Source: an uncultured Lachnospiraceae bacterium
GTDB lineage: Bacteria > Bacillota > Clostridia > Lachnospirales > Lachnospiraceae
Length of the DNA stretch: 64,000 nt
Assembly: GCA_905199445.1 (NCBI GenBank)
Contig: CAJKGK010000013.1
Span: forward strand, 21,710 to 85,709
Reading direction: 5' to 3'
Shown here: positions 34,369-42,662 of the stretch, one piece after another
How the letters are laid out: each line of letters opens with the position of its first letter
Numbering within the stretch: the first letter of the stretch is position 1
Notes under the pieces: generated by a model
The model's input: the letters and a program-made list of their open reading frames with translations, nothing else
Database searches by the model: none
Told to the model about the DNA's origin: nothing
Position numbers and translations under genes: made by a program

Positions 34369-34399
34369 TTGACCTTACCATAAGGGTAAGGTTTACAAT
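34369..34399 (+). promoter_or_regulatory. MerR-type promoter/operator of the VOC operon
   Basis: TTGACC and TACAAT are separated by 19 bp, too long for sigma-A alone and diagnostic of MerR-activated promoters. The spacer is filled by the dyad CCTTACC-ATAAG-GGTAAGG. Binding of the divergently encoded MerR protein would untwist the DNA and activate the VOC/EthD-like genes. Confidence 0.85.
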
Positions 34400-34469
34400 G
34401 ATTATACAACAATATGAAGCATCGGCTCAAGTCATAAGCCGATATTTAATATAGCAGGAGGTGTTTTTT

Positions 34470-34889
34470 GTGTCCACATTAATTAAACCGATTCATACAG
34501 GTATCAGTGTTTACAACATGGAGGAATCTCTGAAGTGGTATGAAAAAGTGCTGGGCTTTAAGCTTATCTGTGATAATGGATTCATCCAGCCCTTAAAAAC
34601 CCGAATCTGTTTTATCCAGCTTGATGATTTCCAACTCGAACTGTTTGAATATGAAAGTCCAAAACCGTTACCGCCTGAACGTCTGACCCCTAACAGTGAT
34701 TTGCAGACCGTAGGGACCAAGCATATCGCCTTTGAGGTGACAGATATGCAGGCATTAAAGAAACATTTTTCAAAACATCATGTGGACATTGCCCTTGAAA
34801 GTCAAATGGATGGCAATGAAGTTTTGTTTATCCGTGATTTAAACGGCATTTTAATTGAATTTATTAAATACAATCAGGAGGATGCGTAA
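34470..34889 (+). CDS. VOC (glyoxalase/bleomycin resistance) family protein
   Basis: 139 aa, soluble. Two beta-alpha-beta-beta-beta modules: PIHTGISVYNMEESLKWYEK and TKHIAFEVTDMQALKKHF. The His in PIHTG, the Glu in LELFEYE, the His in TKHIAFEV and the Glu in LIEFIKY fit the metal ligands of the VOC fold, so a lyase, isomerase or ring-cleavage-type activity is possible. The start is GTG at 34470, 8 nt after AGGAGG. It is MerR-controlled by position, and its stop shares a base with the ATG of the next gene (TAATG). Confidence 0.88.
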   Translation: MSTLIKPIHTGISVYNMEESLKWYEKVLGFKLICDNGFIQPLKTRICFIQLDDFQLELFEYESPKPLPPERLTPNSDLQTVGTKHIAFEVTDMQALKKHFSKHHVDIALESQMDGNEVLFIRDLNGILIEFIKYNQEDA

Positions 34890-35682
34890 TGTCAACTATG
34901 AATAAAACATTGATTATTCACCACATTAATGATATCGACAACATTCCCGCAATGGAACGCTGGTTCGTCCACCACCACTGTCCGGAGGTTATGGCTCAGG
35001 AGCCCTGGCTGACCCGATATGTCATGTACCGGGTCATGCCGCCAGCCAGAGGAATGGAAAAACTTGGTTTTTTAATTACCGGGTTCACGAAAATCTGGGA
35101 CTTGATGTAGAAGGCCGAAGAAGCCTCAGGGGACTTTTAGGCATGACTCCGGAACCTGTAGAAAATGCCATGACCGTAGCCATTGCCAATATCCCCGCCG
35201 AACCTACAGAAGACTTTTTCGGACAGTCCATGAACCATGCGGACGGTGCATTTATTCGCTTTGTTTATATGTTTTCGTATCCAAAGGGTGTGTCTGAACA
35301 GGATGGTGAGGCGTGGTTTCTAAACACATTTGCCCCTGAAGCCACAAAGCTTCCCGGTCTCCTCCGTTTTTTCTCACATAAAGCCTATGATAAGCAGTAT
35401 CCACCCATTCCGCTTCCAGACGGCGGCGGACCAGAATTTGTAGACATCAGTGAAGATAATATCTTTTTCCACCGCTGGCACAGAGTATGTGAAATGTGGT
35501 TTAAAAACAATTCCGCATGGACTGAAGCCATGATCACCAATCCGCCCGCATGGACAGTTCCTTCCTGGGCTACCAGAAATACCTTCCCCTTTGTAGAACC
35601 CATGAAGGATTTTGTATGCACCAGTCTTTTGGAACGCCCGGATCAGAATATGCTTAAACATTATGATGGCTGTATATTCTGA
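34889..35682 (+). pseudogene. EthD-like dimeric alpha/beta-barrel protein, frameshifted
   Basis: Reads as one gene of about 264 codons interrupted by a -1 lesion. Frame 1 gives MNKTLIIHHINDIDNIPAM to GMEKLGF, then stops at 35108-35110. Reading from TTT-AAT-TAC gives FFNYRVHENLGLDVEGRRS and continues openly to 35682. The break lies in a T6 run (35068-35073); seven T would restore one frame. The two halves each look like a ferredoxin-like module (a GHP-type HHHCPEV motif early; HRWHRVCEMWF late), which suggests an EthD/ABM relative, but the family is not certain. It is coupled to the VOC gene and MerR-controlled. Sequencing error, slippage or true decay cannot be told apart here. Confidence 0.75.
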
Positions 35683-35726
35683 CAGTATTGATCTTAAACT
35701 TTATTGTTCTAAAAACTTATAAGCAG

Positions 35727-35774
35727 TAAAAATGCGCCGATACCGGACACTTCCGGTAAATCGGCGCATTTTAC
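35727..35774. terminator. Bidirectional terminator between convergent genes
   Basis: AAAATGCGCCGATACCGG pairs with CCGGTAAATCGGCGCATTTT around a short loop, with A/T tracts on both sides. It serves both the VOC/EthD-like operon and the SEC-C gene. Confidence 0.85.
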
Positions 35775-35800
35775 ATTTTCTCTTATTTCAGCTTCTGTTA

Positions 35801-36301
35801 TTATTTTCCACAGCAGAACTTATACTTTTTGCCGCTGCCGCATGGGCATGGATCGTTTCTACCAATCTTTTTGCCCTTGACAACCGTTGTGGAGCTTTTC
35901 TGAGCCTTATACAGCTCCTTGCGGCGCTCTGCCGGCAGAAGATTATCCCACTGAGGCAGCTGATACAGCCACTCTGCTCTGGCTTCAACCATGTTATAAT
36001 ATAATTTTTCAAGATCAATGTCCATTGTCACTACGGAATCTTCTTCCAGTTCTTCAATAGGATTCGGTTCCTTAATACTCTCATTAATACCATCCAGAAA
36101 ACCTAAGAAAAGCACTGGCTCCATTCCATACTTCTCAGCCAATTCCTTTACTGTACCTGTGACAACTTCCACAGGCTCTGTCAGCAGCTGCTCATAAACG
36201 CTTTTTTCCTTCATATAATAATTGGTCCAGAATTTCTGCTGAGACGCTGCGTCCTTGCTATACTGGGTAACAACTTTTTCCCAATCCTGCACTAAACTCA
36301 T
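35801..36301 (-). CDS. SEC-C metal-binding domain protein
   Basis: 166 aa, soluble. A helical body (LVQDWEKVVTQYSKDAASQQ) carries a C-terminal SEC-C zinc motif, GRNDPCPCGSGKKYKFCCGK, the same module as at the SecA C-terminus. Such stand-alone proteins probably bind zinc and perhaps ribosomes or SecB-like partners; the exact role is unknown. The ATG at 36301 follows AAGGTGA. The in-frame ATG at 36349 lies almost on the predicted transcription start of the consensus promoter at 36359-36387, so it is unlikely. Confidence 0.88.
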   Translation of the reverse strand: MSLVQDWEKVVTQYSKDAASQQKFWTNYYMKEKSVYEQLLTEPVEVVTGTVKELAEKYGMEPVLFLGFLDGINESIKEPNPIEELEEDSVVTMDIDLEKLYYNMVEARAEWLYQLPQWDNLLPAERRKELYKAQKSSTTVVKGKKIGRNDPCPCGSGKKYKFCCGK

Positions 36302-36358
36302 ATTATTCACCTTAACCTTTATCTTTTTTGCATTGGGCATTCGCCACATTTCCTGTAA

Positions 36359-36387
36359 ATTATATATAAGAAAACCAATTTTGTCAA
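36359..36387 (-). promoter_or_regulatory. Consensus sigma-A promoter of the SEC-C gene
   Basis: TTGACA and TATAAT with a 17-bp spacer on the minus strand, a perfect match to the consensus. It lies only 11 nt beyond the degV stop codon. Strong constitutive expression is expected. Confidence 0.85.
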
Positions 36388-36397
36388 ATAAAACAGC

Positions 36398-37246
36398 CTA
36401 CTTATATAAAAACAGTATACCAAGAGTTCCCGGTCCGCAGTGACAGGAAATGGTGCATCCGGCTCTTGTAACAATAATTTCTTTCACATCAGGCTGGTGT
36501 TCTCTGATTTTATTGACAGCCAGATCGATAATTTTCTGATCAATTCCCGAATGAGTAACAAAAATACGATCCAGCTTAATATCATTGCGCCCTTTAAGCA
36601 GGTCATCCGCATAAGCTGCAAAACACTTTTCTGTTTTTCCTCTGTATTTTTTTGTAGAAACCATCTTACCATCAACCAAATCGATTCTTGGTTTAAGCTT
36701 AAGGATATTGGCCCCAAGGGCTGCGACACTGCTGCACCGTCCTCCTTTCCATAAATACTCAACCACATCCACAAGAAAGCTTGTCTGATATTTTTCTTTA
36801 CGTTCATTAATGATATCTACAATCTGATCGGCCGTCTTTCCTTCATCTCTCAAATCACAGGCCTCCAGCATCAGCAAACCGATTCCTGTGGATAAAACTC
36901 TGGAATCCACGGGCCATGCATGGCCCAGCTCCTGAGCCGCCAGCCGTGCCGAATTATAGGTTCCTGAAATATCGGAACTGATATGAAAATGAATCACATC
37001 ATAACCGTCATCAATCCAAGGTTTCCATAGTTCTATGTAGTCATTGGCATTAGGCGCACTTGTGCGGCACATCTTTCCAGTTGTCTCATAGTAATTATAA
37101 ATATCCTCCGGTGTTGCATCAATCCCGTCCCTGCATTGGCGATCTCCAATGAATACAGGCAGATTCATAACTCCGATTTCGTATTTATCCAGCAAATCCT
37201 TTGGCAGATCGCAGGTACTGTCACCAAAAATTTTTACTTTTCTCAA
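36398..37246 (-). CDS. DegV family fatty acid-binding protein
   Basis: 282 aa, cytosolic. KIFGDSTCDLPKDLLDKY is the DegV N-terminal signature; the conserved binding-site segments RTSAPNANDY and ISSDISGTYNSARLAAQ follow. Members bind a long-chain fatty acid and act with FakA in fatty-acid phosphorylation in some Firmicutes; fakA is not in this window. The start is TTG, preceded by TTAGGAGTG. A good promoter lies at 37300-37328. No clear terminator separates it from the SEC-C promoter. Confidence 0.92.
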   Translation of the reverse strand: MRKVKIFGDSTCDLPKDLLDKYEIGVMNLPVFIGDRQCRDGIDATPEDIYNYYETTGKMCRTSAPNANDYIELWKPWIDDGYDVIHFHISSDISGTYNSARLAAQELGHAWPVDSRVLSTGIGLLMLEACDLRDEGKTADQIVDIINERKEKYQTSFLVDVVEYLWKGGRCSSVAALGANILKLKPRIDLVDGKMVSTKKYRGKTEKCFAAYADDLLKGRNDIKLDRIFVTHSGIDQKIIDLAVNKIREHQPDVKEIIVTRAGCTISCHCGPGTLGILFLYK

Positions 37247-37299
37247 TATATGTTCACTCCTAATATTCTATTTGTACTTTCCTGAATTCTCATGAAATG

Positions 37300-37328
37300 A
37301 TTATACCCCTATTCCATCAATCCTGCAA
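37300..37328 (-). promoter_or_regulatory. Sigma-A promoter of the degV gene
   Basis: TTGCAG and TATAAT with a 17-bp spacer on the minus strand, about 55 bp before the TTG start. Confidence 0.65.
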
Positions 37329-37383
37329 GCACTTGACCAATATCCCCTGTCATCCGTCAATTTTCTATGCAGCTTAAAATACA

Positions 37384-39870
37384 TCAAAAACATTTCACAT
37401 ATTTAAAATATAAACGCTTCGCCCATGTCAGAGATTTTAATATATGATGTCTTAATGCATCATAGATTTCCAATACTTCCTGATTCCGACTTGGCACTGG
37501 CATGGCCGGACCAAAGGCTGCCTTGTGGGCCGCTCCAAGAAGCGACCTTAGCTGCTGCGGCTGAATACACGTCAGCTCAGCAGTCACGGCCTGTACAAAA
37601 GCCTCAGAATTTTCATAATTTCCCAGTTCAAAGCCTGCAAAAGCTAAAAGCGCCATTACATTATCATACCCGGCCAGCAATGCTTTTTTGTTATCCGGCT
37701 GTCTCATAGCCGACTGCTTTCTTCCAAAAATAATGCTTCGCCTCAAAATCACAGCTACGGCTGCAGCTGCAGCCGCAAGAATCATAAGCAGCGGCCACAG
37801 CAAAAAACGTCCGGCTGCAAAAACCAGAGCCATCACCGGATTTTTCTCCGATGTTTCTTTGGAATCCGCATCATTGTTACTTTCACCATTTCCGGACTGG
37901 GTCTGTTCATCCCTTGTAATCGGACTGGTCGAATCAGTCTCTGCCGACAAACTTTCCTGATTCGTTTCCTGATTTGTACTTTCTCCCGTCAGGGCATCCG
38001 AATCCGGAACATCAGACAGATTTTGGGAAACTTCGCCATCATAATAACCAGGTGTAAAATCCACAGGAATCCAGCCAAAACCATCCACAAAGACTTCCGA
38101 CCAGGCATGGGCCTGATGATCATATATAATGGCCTTTGCCCCCCCTCTGCCATCAGGTTCAAAATCAGAAGGGATTGCCGTATATCCTTCCACATAGCGA
38201 GCGGGAATCCCAAGACCTCTTAATAGAAGCGTTCCGACAGTAGCAAAATGCATACAATAGCCTTGCCTGTTTTCAAAAAGAAAGTACTCAGCCGGATCCT
38301 TACCTTCCGGCACTGCGCCTGGGGTCAAACTATACGTACATGTATTAAAAAGAATACGGCGTACATAATCCACCGCCTGAGCCGTATTTTCAATACGTTT
38401 TCCCTCACAGAGTTCCAGAAGCAAGGAAAGCTTACCGTCGGGAAGCCGAGTATATCGCCGGGTCACATACTGGGCATACAACCGATTTGCCTCCTGAAAA
38501 CCCGAAGATTTCTCCGAAAATCCCCTATTTTCCATTGGATAATACTCATAAAACCGGGTACTGTATTCCAACGTATAGACCTTTTCGCTGCTGCGCACAT
38601 ACAAATCATCATCCACACGCACATCTTTTGGCATTCTGGCGCCATAAGGCGAAAAATAATAATCTCCAAAAAGCGCAAGCTTTTCAATTTCCATCGAACG
38701 AAAGCGAGTATCTGCCAAAACATCTGCGGTAAATTCCAGAGGGAACCACGGATCATATCCCAAAGCATCCAAATCTTTCACCAGCTGAGCATAATTATCA
38801 TCCGTCCTGTTTTTCCACTGCCCACTGTCATAAAAATCTCCCACATATCCCTTTATATATAATATATTTTCTGGAATATGGTCCGTCACCAGCTTCAGCT
38901 GAGGACTTCCGTCATAACTGAGTCCACTGGCATTATTTAAATCCCCGCCGCTGATTTTTCCTGACCAGCCCGAGTCTTGTTCTTCAAAAATACCCCCATC
39001 CTCAAAAAAGTTTAAATGCGTTGTATAAAGGGCACGTATATCCGACTGCCATCCGCTAAGGCGGGTCTTATCCGGCAGCGGCACAAACCGAACAACAGCC
39101 GCAGCCGCACATATCCCCAGAAGAAGAATCACGATCAGACTTATGGCTCCGGACAGACTGATTCGATCCAATACCGACTGTTTCCCACGAATATAAAAAT
39201 GCCGCATCCAAAGTTCCTGCATACTGACACTTCCAAAATGAGTATTGGTGTAATTGGCACTTAAAAATACAAGCAGCGTAAAAATAAAAAGATACAGCCA
39301 CAAAAGCTGCGGTACCTGCCCCACAAGCAGACAGCCTGTGCCAACGGCAATCCCGGGAATCGCCCCGCCCAGACTTCGTTTCAATCCAAGAATAAATACC
39401 CCTTCATAAATACAAAGCAACAGCACAAAGGCAATCAGAAAGTTATCGCTCACATTTCCGGATAAGTTAAAATTCCTGGAAGCACCGCTGTAATATACAT
39501 GAATCAAATCACCAATCCGCTCATAGACGTCCAGGACGCCGGCCCATATCTGCCCATCGCTGTTTAGCCAAAATCCAATACTTATTGCTGTAAGAAGGGT
39601 CATTCCCACCCAAAAGCCTTTTTTGTGAAGGCAAAAAATCCCGGGGAGCATGCAGCCCAGAGCCGCCCAAATCAATACAGTTTTTAGATTCCATGAAAAC
39701 TGTACAGCATCCATAAACATCCCCACAGTTGTAACCACGAAAATATACATACACACCGTTCCAGGCAGGACAAAAGAAATTTTTAAATGCCGCTGCTTTG
39801 AATCTTCATATGAAGTTTTTTCAAGGAAATAAATCCCTGACATATGCTTTGATAAATCTTTTTTTCTCAT
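37384..39870 (-). CDS. Membrane-anchored transglutaminase-like protein
   Basis: 828 aa. Six or more N-terminal membrane helices (to about residue 270) precede an extracellular region. The transglutaminase core at about 510-610 contains the catalytic Cys in FENRQGYCMHFATVGTLLLR, the His in DHQAHAWSEVFVDG and the Asp in WIPVDFTPGY. A Ser/Thr/Asn-rich linker, one more membrane helix and a cytoplasmic tail follow. The same order occurs in TgpA/DUF3488-type proteins encoded with MoxR and DUF58. It may crosslink or process cell-surface proteins; substrate unknown. Third gene of the moxR operon. Confidence 0.88.
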   Translation of the reverse strand: MRKKDLSKHMSGIYFLEKTSYEDSKQRHLKISFVLPGTVCMYIFVVTTVGMFMDAVQFSWNLKTVLIWAALGCMLPGIFCLHKKGFWVGMTLLTAISIGFWLNSDGQIWAGVLDVYERIGDLIHVYYSGASRNFNLSGNVSDNFLIAFVLLLCIYEGVFILGLKRSLGGAIPGIAVGTGCLLVGQVPQLLWLYLFIFTLLVFLSANYTNTHFGSVSMQELWMRHFYIRGKQSVLDRISLSGAISLIVILLLGICAAAAVVRFVPLPDKTRLSGWQSDIRALYTTHLNFFEDGGIFEEQDSGWSGKISGGDLNNASGLSYDGSPQLKLVTDHIPENILYIKGYVGDFYDSGQWKNRTDDNYAQLVKDLDALGYDPWFPLEFTADVLADTRFRSMEIEKLALFGDYYFSPYGARMPKDVRVDDDLYVRSSEKVYTLEYSTRFYEYYPMENRGFSEKSSGFQEANRLYAQYVTRRYTRLPDGKLSLLLELCEGKRIENTAQAVDYVRRILFNTCTYSLTPGAVPEGKDPAEYFLFENRQGYCMHFATVGTLLLRGLGIPARYVEGYTAIPSDFEPDGRGGAKAIIYDHQAHAWSEVFVDGFGWIPVDFTPGYYDGEVSQNLSDVPDSDALTGESTNQETNQESLSAETDSTSPITRDEQTQSGNGESNNDADSKETSEKNPVMALVFAAGRFLLWPLLMILAAAAAAVAVILRRSIIFGRKQSAMRQPDNKKALLAGYDNVMALLAFAGFELGNYENSEAFVQAVTAELTCIQPQQLRSLLGAAHKAAFGPAMPVPSRNQEVLEIYDALRHHILKSLTWAKRLYFKYVKCF

Positions 39871-39943
39871 ACACTATTCTCCGTTATATTATCCTGTCCG
39901 GATTTTATAAAACGATTGACGAGATCATCCAAAGGTTCACTTT

Positions 39944-41068
39944 TTAAATATGCCACACTTCATTCCCTGTAAATATCCAGGACTTATCTTCCTGTAAAGC
40001 AAACGACTGAAAAAGTCGGCCGTCTTTAAATATCTCGCCTGTACTTCTGACTGCCAGAAAGGTACAAAAACTATCCGCCCCGAAAGCTTTGCCATAAAGG
40101 TCACGCTCTGTATGGCACATCTCACAGGGTTGTGCCCCCAACAGTCGGGCAGACAATGTAAGCACATCTTTTTCTGATTCCACAGGGAATCGAATCATTT
40201 GCATCTTTTGATCAAACCACGCACAATAATGAAAACAGCCGGCAGTGACAAGCCCTTGACAGACAGACAGGCCGGCAGTAATTATCCCGGACAGCTGTGC
40301 AGCCGGGCTGATTTCTTTTTTGTTCTGACCAACCTTTGTCCTGAGGCCGAAATTAAGAAAAACAACAACTGGATAACCCAGTGATCTGGAAAAAACTTTG
40401 ACCATCATCTCACCCGTCCTTGCAGTCAGCTTCCAGTGAACCTGCTGCATTCGATCTCCGGGGCGCATGGGACGGATATCAAATACCTCCGATGGATCGT
40501 CACCTTCCTTTTCTCTGGAATAACTATCATTTTCCCCCATAAATTCCCGAACCTTCGGGCTGACTTCAAAAGATACTGGAGTAATCCTGGGATAAACTGG
40601 TACCTGAACCGATTCCCGGATTTTATATGAGAATCTGAAAACATGAAGAAAATCACTGACGGCAATCTTCTTAATCTCCACCCGAAGCAGACCACACCAG
40701 CAAGATTCCAGAAAAAAACGGACCGTAGCCTGAGTGCGGGCGTCTGCATACACATAAATCCATTGGGAAAAGTCAGGACCTCCAAAACTGTTTTTACATG
40801 TGACTTTGACCCTTATACCACTTACAGGAAAGGGCAGCGGATTTTCCACCTTAAGAATCAGCGGAAGTTCATTATTCGTATATACGGTTTTCGTTTCTGT
40901 CTGTAAATGAACCTTTATTCCCAGACGCATAACCACACATATAAAAAAAAGAAAAACAAAAACAGCTGCCTGGACAGCAAATAGGAAAAAAAGCTGAGGC
41001 GTTACATACATAATCATAATGTACAGCGTAAATAACATTCCAAATATATAGATCAGAAAATTTTTCAT
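39944..41068 (-). CDS. DUF58 domain-containing membrane protein
   Basis: 374 aa. Two close N-terminal membrane helices (FLIYIFGMLFTLYIMIMY; LFFLFAVQAAVFVFLFFI) are followed by a beta region and the DUF58 signature GDDPSEVFDIRPMRPGDRMQ with QVHWKLTARTGEMMVKVF. These proteins carry a vWA-like fold and work with MoxR AAA ATPases; the mechanism is not established. It starts 7 nt after moxR and ends 73 nt before the transglutaminase gene. Confidence 0.92.
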   Translation of the reverse strand: MKNFLIYIFGMLFTLYIMIMYVTPQLFFLFAVQAAVFVFLFFICVVMRLGIKVHLQTETKTVYTNNELPLILKVENPLPFPVSGIRVKVTCKNSFGGPDFSQWIYVYADARTQATVRFFLESCWCGLLRVEIKKIAVSDFLHVFRFSYKIRESVQVPVYPRITPVSFEVSPKVREFMGENDSYSREKEGDDPSEVFDIRPMRPGDRMQQVHWKLTARTGEMMVKVFSRSLGYPVVVFLNFGLRTKVGQNKKEISPAAQLSGIITAGLSVCQGLVTAGCFHYCAWFDQKMQMIRFPVESEKDVLTLSARLLGAQPCEMCHTERDLYGKAFGADSFCTFLAVRSTGEIFKDGRLFQSFALQEDKSWIFTGNEVWHI

Positions 41069-41075
41069 AGGCCCT

Positions 41076-42017
41076 TCACCTTGGTACCGGCTTGGCCACG
41101 GTCCCTAAAATTTCATCCAGAATCTGAGACGCCCCAAGGCTGCTTACCGCAGCTCTGGGATCCAGGATCAGGCGATGTGCAGCCACATCCTTAAACACCC
41201 CGGATACATCGTCAGGAATCACATAATCCCGCCCGGCAAGCATGGCCGCTCCCTGGGACATTTTGCACAAAGCCAGTGTTCCTCTTGGGCTGACACCAAG
41301 GCGTACCATGTCATGGGTTCTGGTTGCTCCAACCAGATGGGCGATGTATTCATATACCGCATCATGAATATATATTTTTTCCGTCTGTCGCTGAAGCTGC
41401 CGAAGCATCGTATCATCCATCACAGCTTCCACACGATCCAGAGGATTCGCCGTATGTCTTCGTTTAATAATTTTTATTTCACTTTTTATATCCGGATATC
41501 CCAGACTCAGACAAATCATAAAACGATCCAGCTGTGAATCCGGAAGCAGCTGTGTCCCTGCAGAACCTGCAGGATTTTGTGTAGCGATCACAATAAACGG
41601 ATCAGGGACCTTCATGGTCTGGCCGTCAATGGTTACAGCGCCCTCCTCCATCACCTGTAAAAGTGCGGACTGGGTTTTGGGAGATGTACGATTAATTTCA
41701 TCCGCCAAAAATAAATTGGTCATCACTGGCCCTGCCATATAGCGCATCCGCCCGTTTTCCTGCTGAAACATAAAAAAGCCGGTGACATCACTGGGCAGTA
41801 CATCCGGCGTAAACTGCACACGCTTCTGTTTCAAAGCCATTGCCTTTGAAAAAGCCAGGGCCATCGTTGTTTTTCCTACCCCAGGAATATCATCCATAAG
41901 AATATGCCCCCCGGCCAGTATGGCCATCATCGCTTTTCGTATGCATTCGTCCTTTCCTGTAACCGCTTTTTTCACCTCTTCAACCACTTTTGCAATACGC
42001 TCCGTATAATCAGACAT
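41076..42017 (-). CDS. MoxR family AAA+ ATPase
   Basis: 313 aa, cytosolic. Walker A DIPGVGKTTMALAFS (about residues 40-54), Walker B NLFLADEINRTSPKTQ, sensor 1 FIVIATQNPAG and the arginine/lid helix at the C-terminus (RGTLALCKMSQGAAMLAGRD). MoxR proteins act as chaperone-like ATPases for a vWA/DUF58 partner, here encoded next. The ATG follows AAAGGGGGAG, and a strong promoter is at 42096-42124. First gene of the operon with DUF58 and transglutaminase. Confidence 0.95.
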   Translation of the reverse strand: MSDYTERIAKVVEEVKKAVTGKDECIRKAMMAILAGGHILMDDIPGVGKTTMALAFSKAMALKQKRVQFTPDVLPSDVTGFFMFQQENGRMRYMAGPVMTNLFLADEINRTSPKTQSALLQVMEEGAVTIDGQTMKVPDPFIVIATQNPAGSAGTQLLPDSQLDRFMICLSLGYPDIKSEIKIIKRRHTANPLDRVEAVMDDTMLRQLQRQTEKIYIHDAVYEYIAHLVGATRTHDMVRLGVSPRGTLALCKMSQGAAMLAGRDYVIPDDVSGVFKDVAAHRLILDPRAAVSSLGASQILDEILGTVAKPVPR

Positions 42018-42095
42018 CTTGACTCCCCCTTTATTACCCGCTGCCGGACTTCATTGAACAGGGGCACGCTTCTATGCAGAAATTTTTATAGTCTC

Positions 42096-42124
42096 AGTAT
42101 AACATCTTGAGGAAAGAAGCTCAA
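42096..42124 (-). promoter_or_regulatory. Sigma-A promoter of the moxR operon
   Basis: TTGAGC and TATACT with a 17-bp spacer on the minus strand, about 80 bp before moxR. A small TACGT-AAA-ACGTA dyad lies just upstream (42130-42142). Confidence 0.7.
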
Positions 42125-42156
42125 TGCAGGTACGTAAAACGTAAGTATTTTTTCCA

Positions 42157-42603
42157 TTATGTATCCAAAGACAGATTGACTCCGCTAATCTGAAGCCCGG
42201 CCAGGCGAAGATCCTGATCAAAAGTTATTATATATTGAATTTTCCCCGCTTCATACTCAGCACAGACCACCACCACTGCATAAACCGTATCTGCCTTCAC
42301 CGATTCTTTCTCAGCGGTTTCCATTATCCGTATCCTTTCAAAGGCACCCGCAGGATCCACATAAAACCGGGCACCCGCTTCAAGATCAGACACAGGCAGC
42401 GTCTGAAATACCGCATCCCCCATGTCATAAAGACGGTCATAATCCCCTTCATTCAAAAGCGCAATCACCGACAAGGCCGCTGCATTTACCTCATCTTCAG
42501 AAAAATTGGAGGATGTACTTAAATCGCCTTTGCAGGATACAGCACCGAGCAGCAGCAGACAAATACCAGTCAAAAACACCAATCTTATTTTATAGCCTTC
42601 CAT
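42157..42603 (-). CDS. Lipoprotein with DUF3887-like domain
   Basis: 148 aa. An N-terminal signal (IRLVFLTGICLLLLGAVSC) ends in a lipobox-like AVSC, so it is probably membrane-tethered outside the cell. The mature part (FSEDEVNAAALSVIALLNEG, then DRLYDMGDAVFQ) resembles DUF3887, a small alpha+beta domain of unknown function. It follows the GHKL kinase by about 60 nt and ends just before the moxR promoter. A related domain is found at the N-terminus of the OadG subunit at 53948-54718. Confidence 0.72.
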   Translation of the reverse strand: MEGYKIRLVFLTGICLLLLGAVSCKGDLSTSSNFSEDEVNAAALSVIALLNEGDYDRLYDMGDAVFQTLPVSDLEAGARFYVDPAGAFERIRIMETAEKESVKADTVYAVVVVCAEYEAGKIQYIITFDQDLRLAGLQISGVNLSLDT

Positions 42604-42662
42604 TAAACAATCACCTTCCAGATATCTTCGATTTTACACAGTCTCAAACACACAGCATCATT

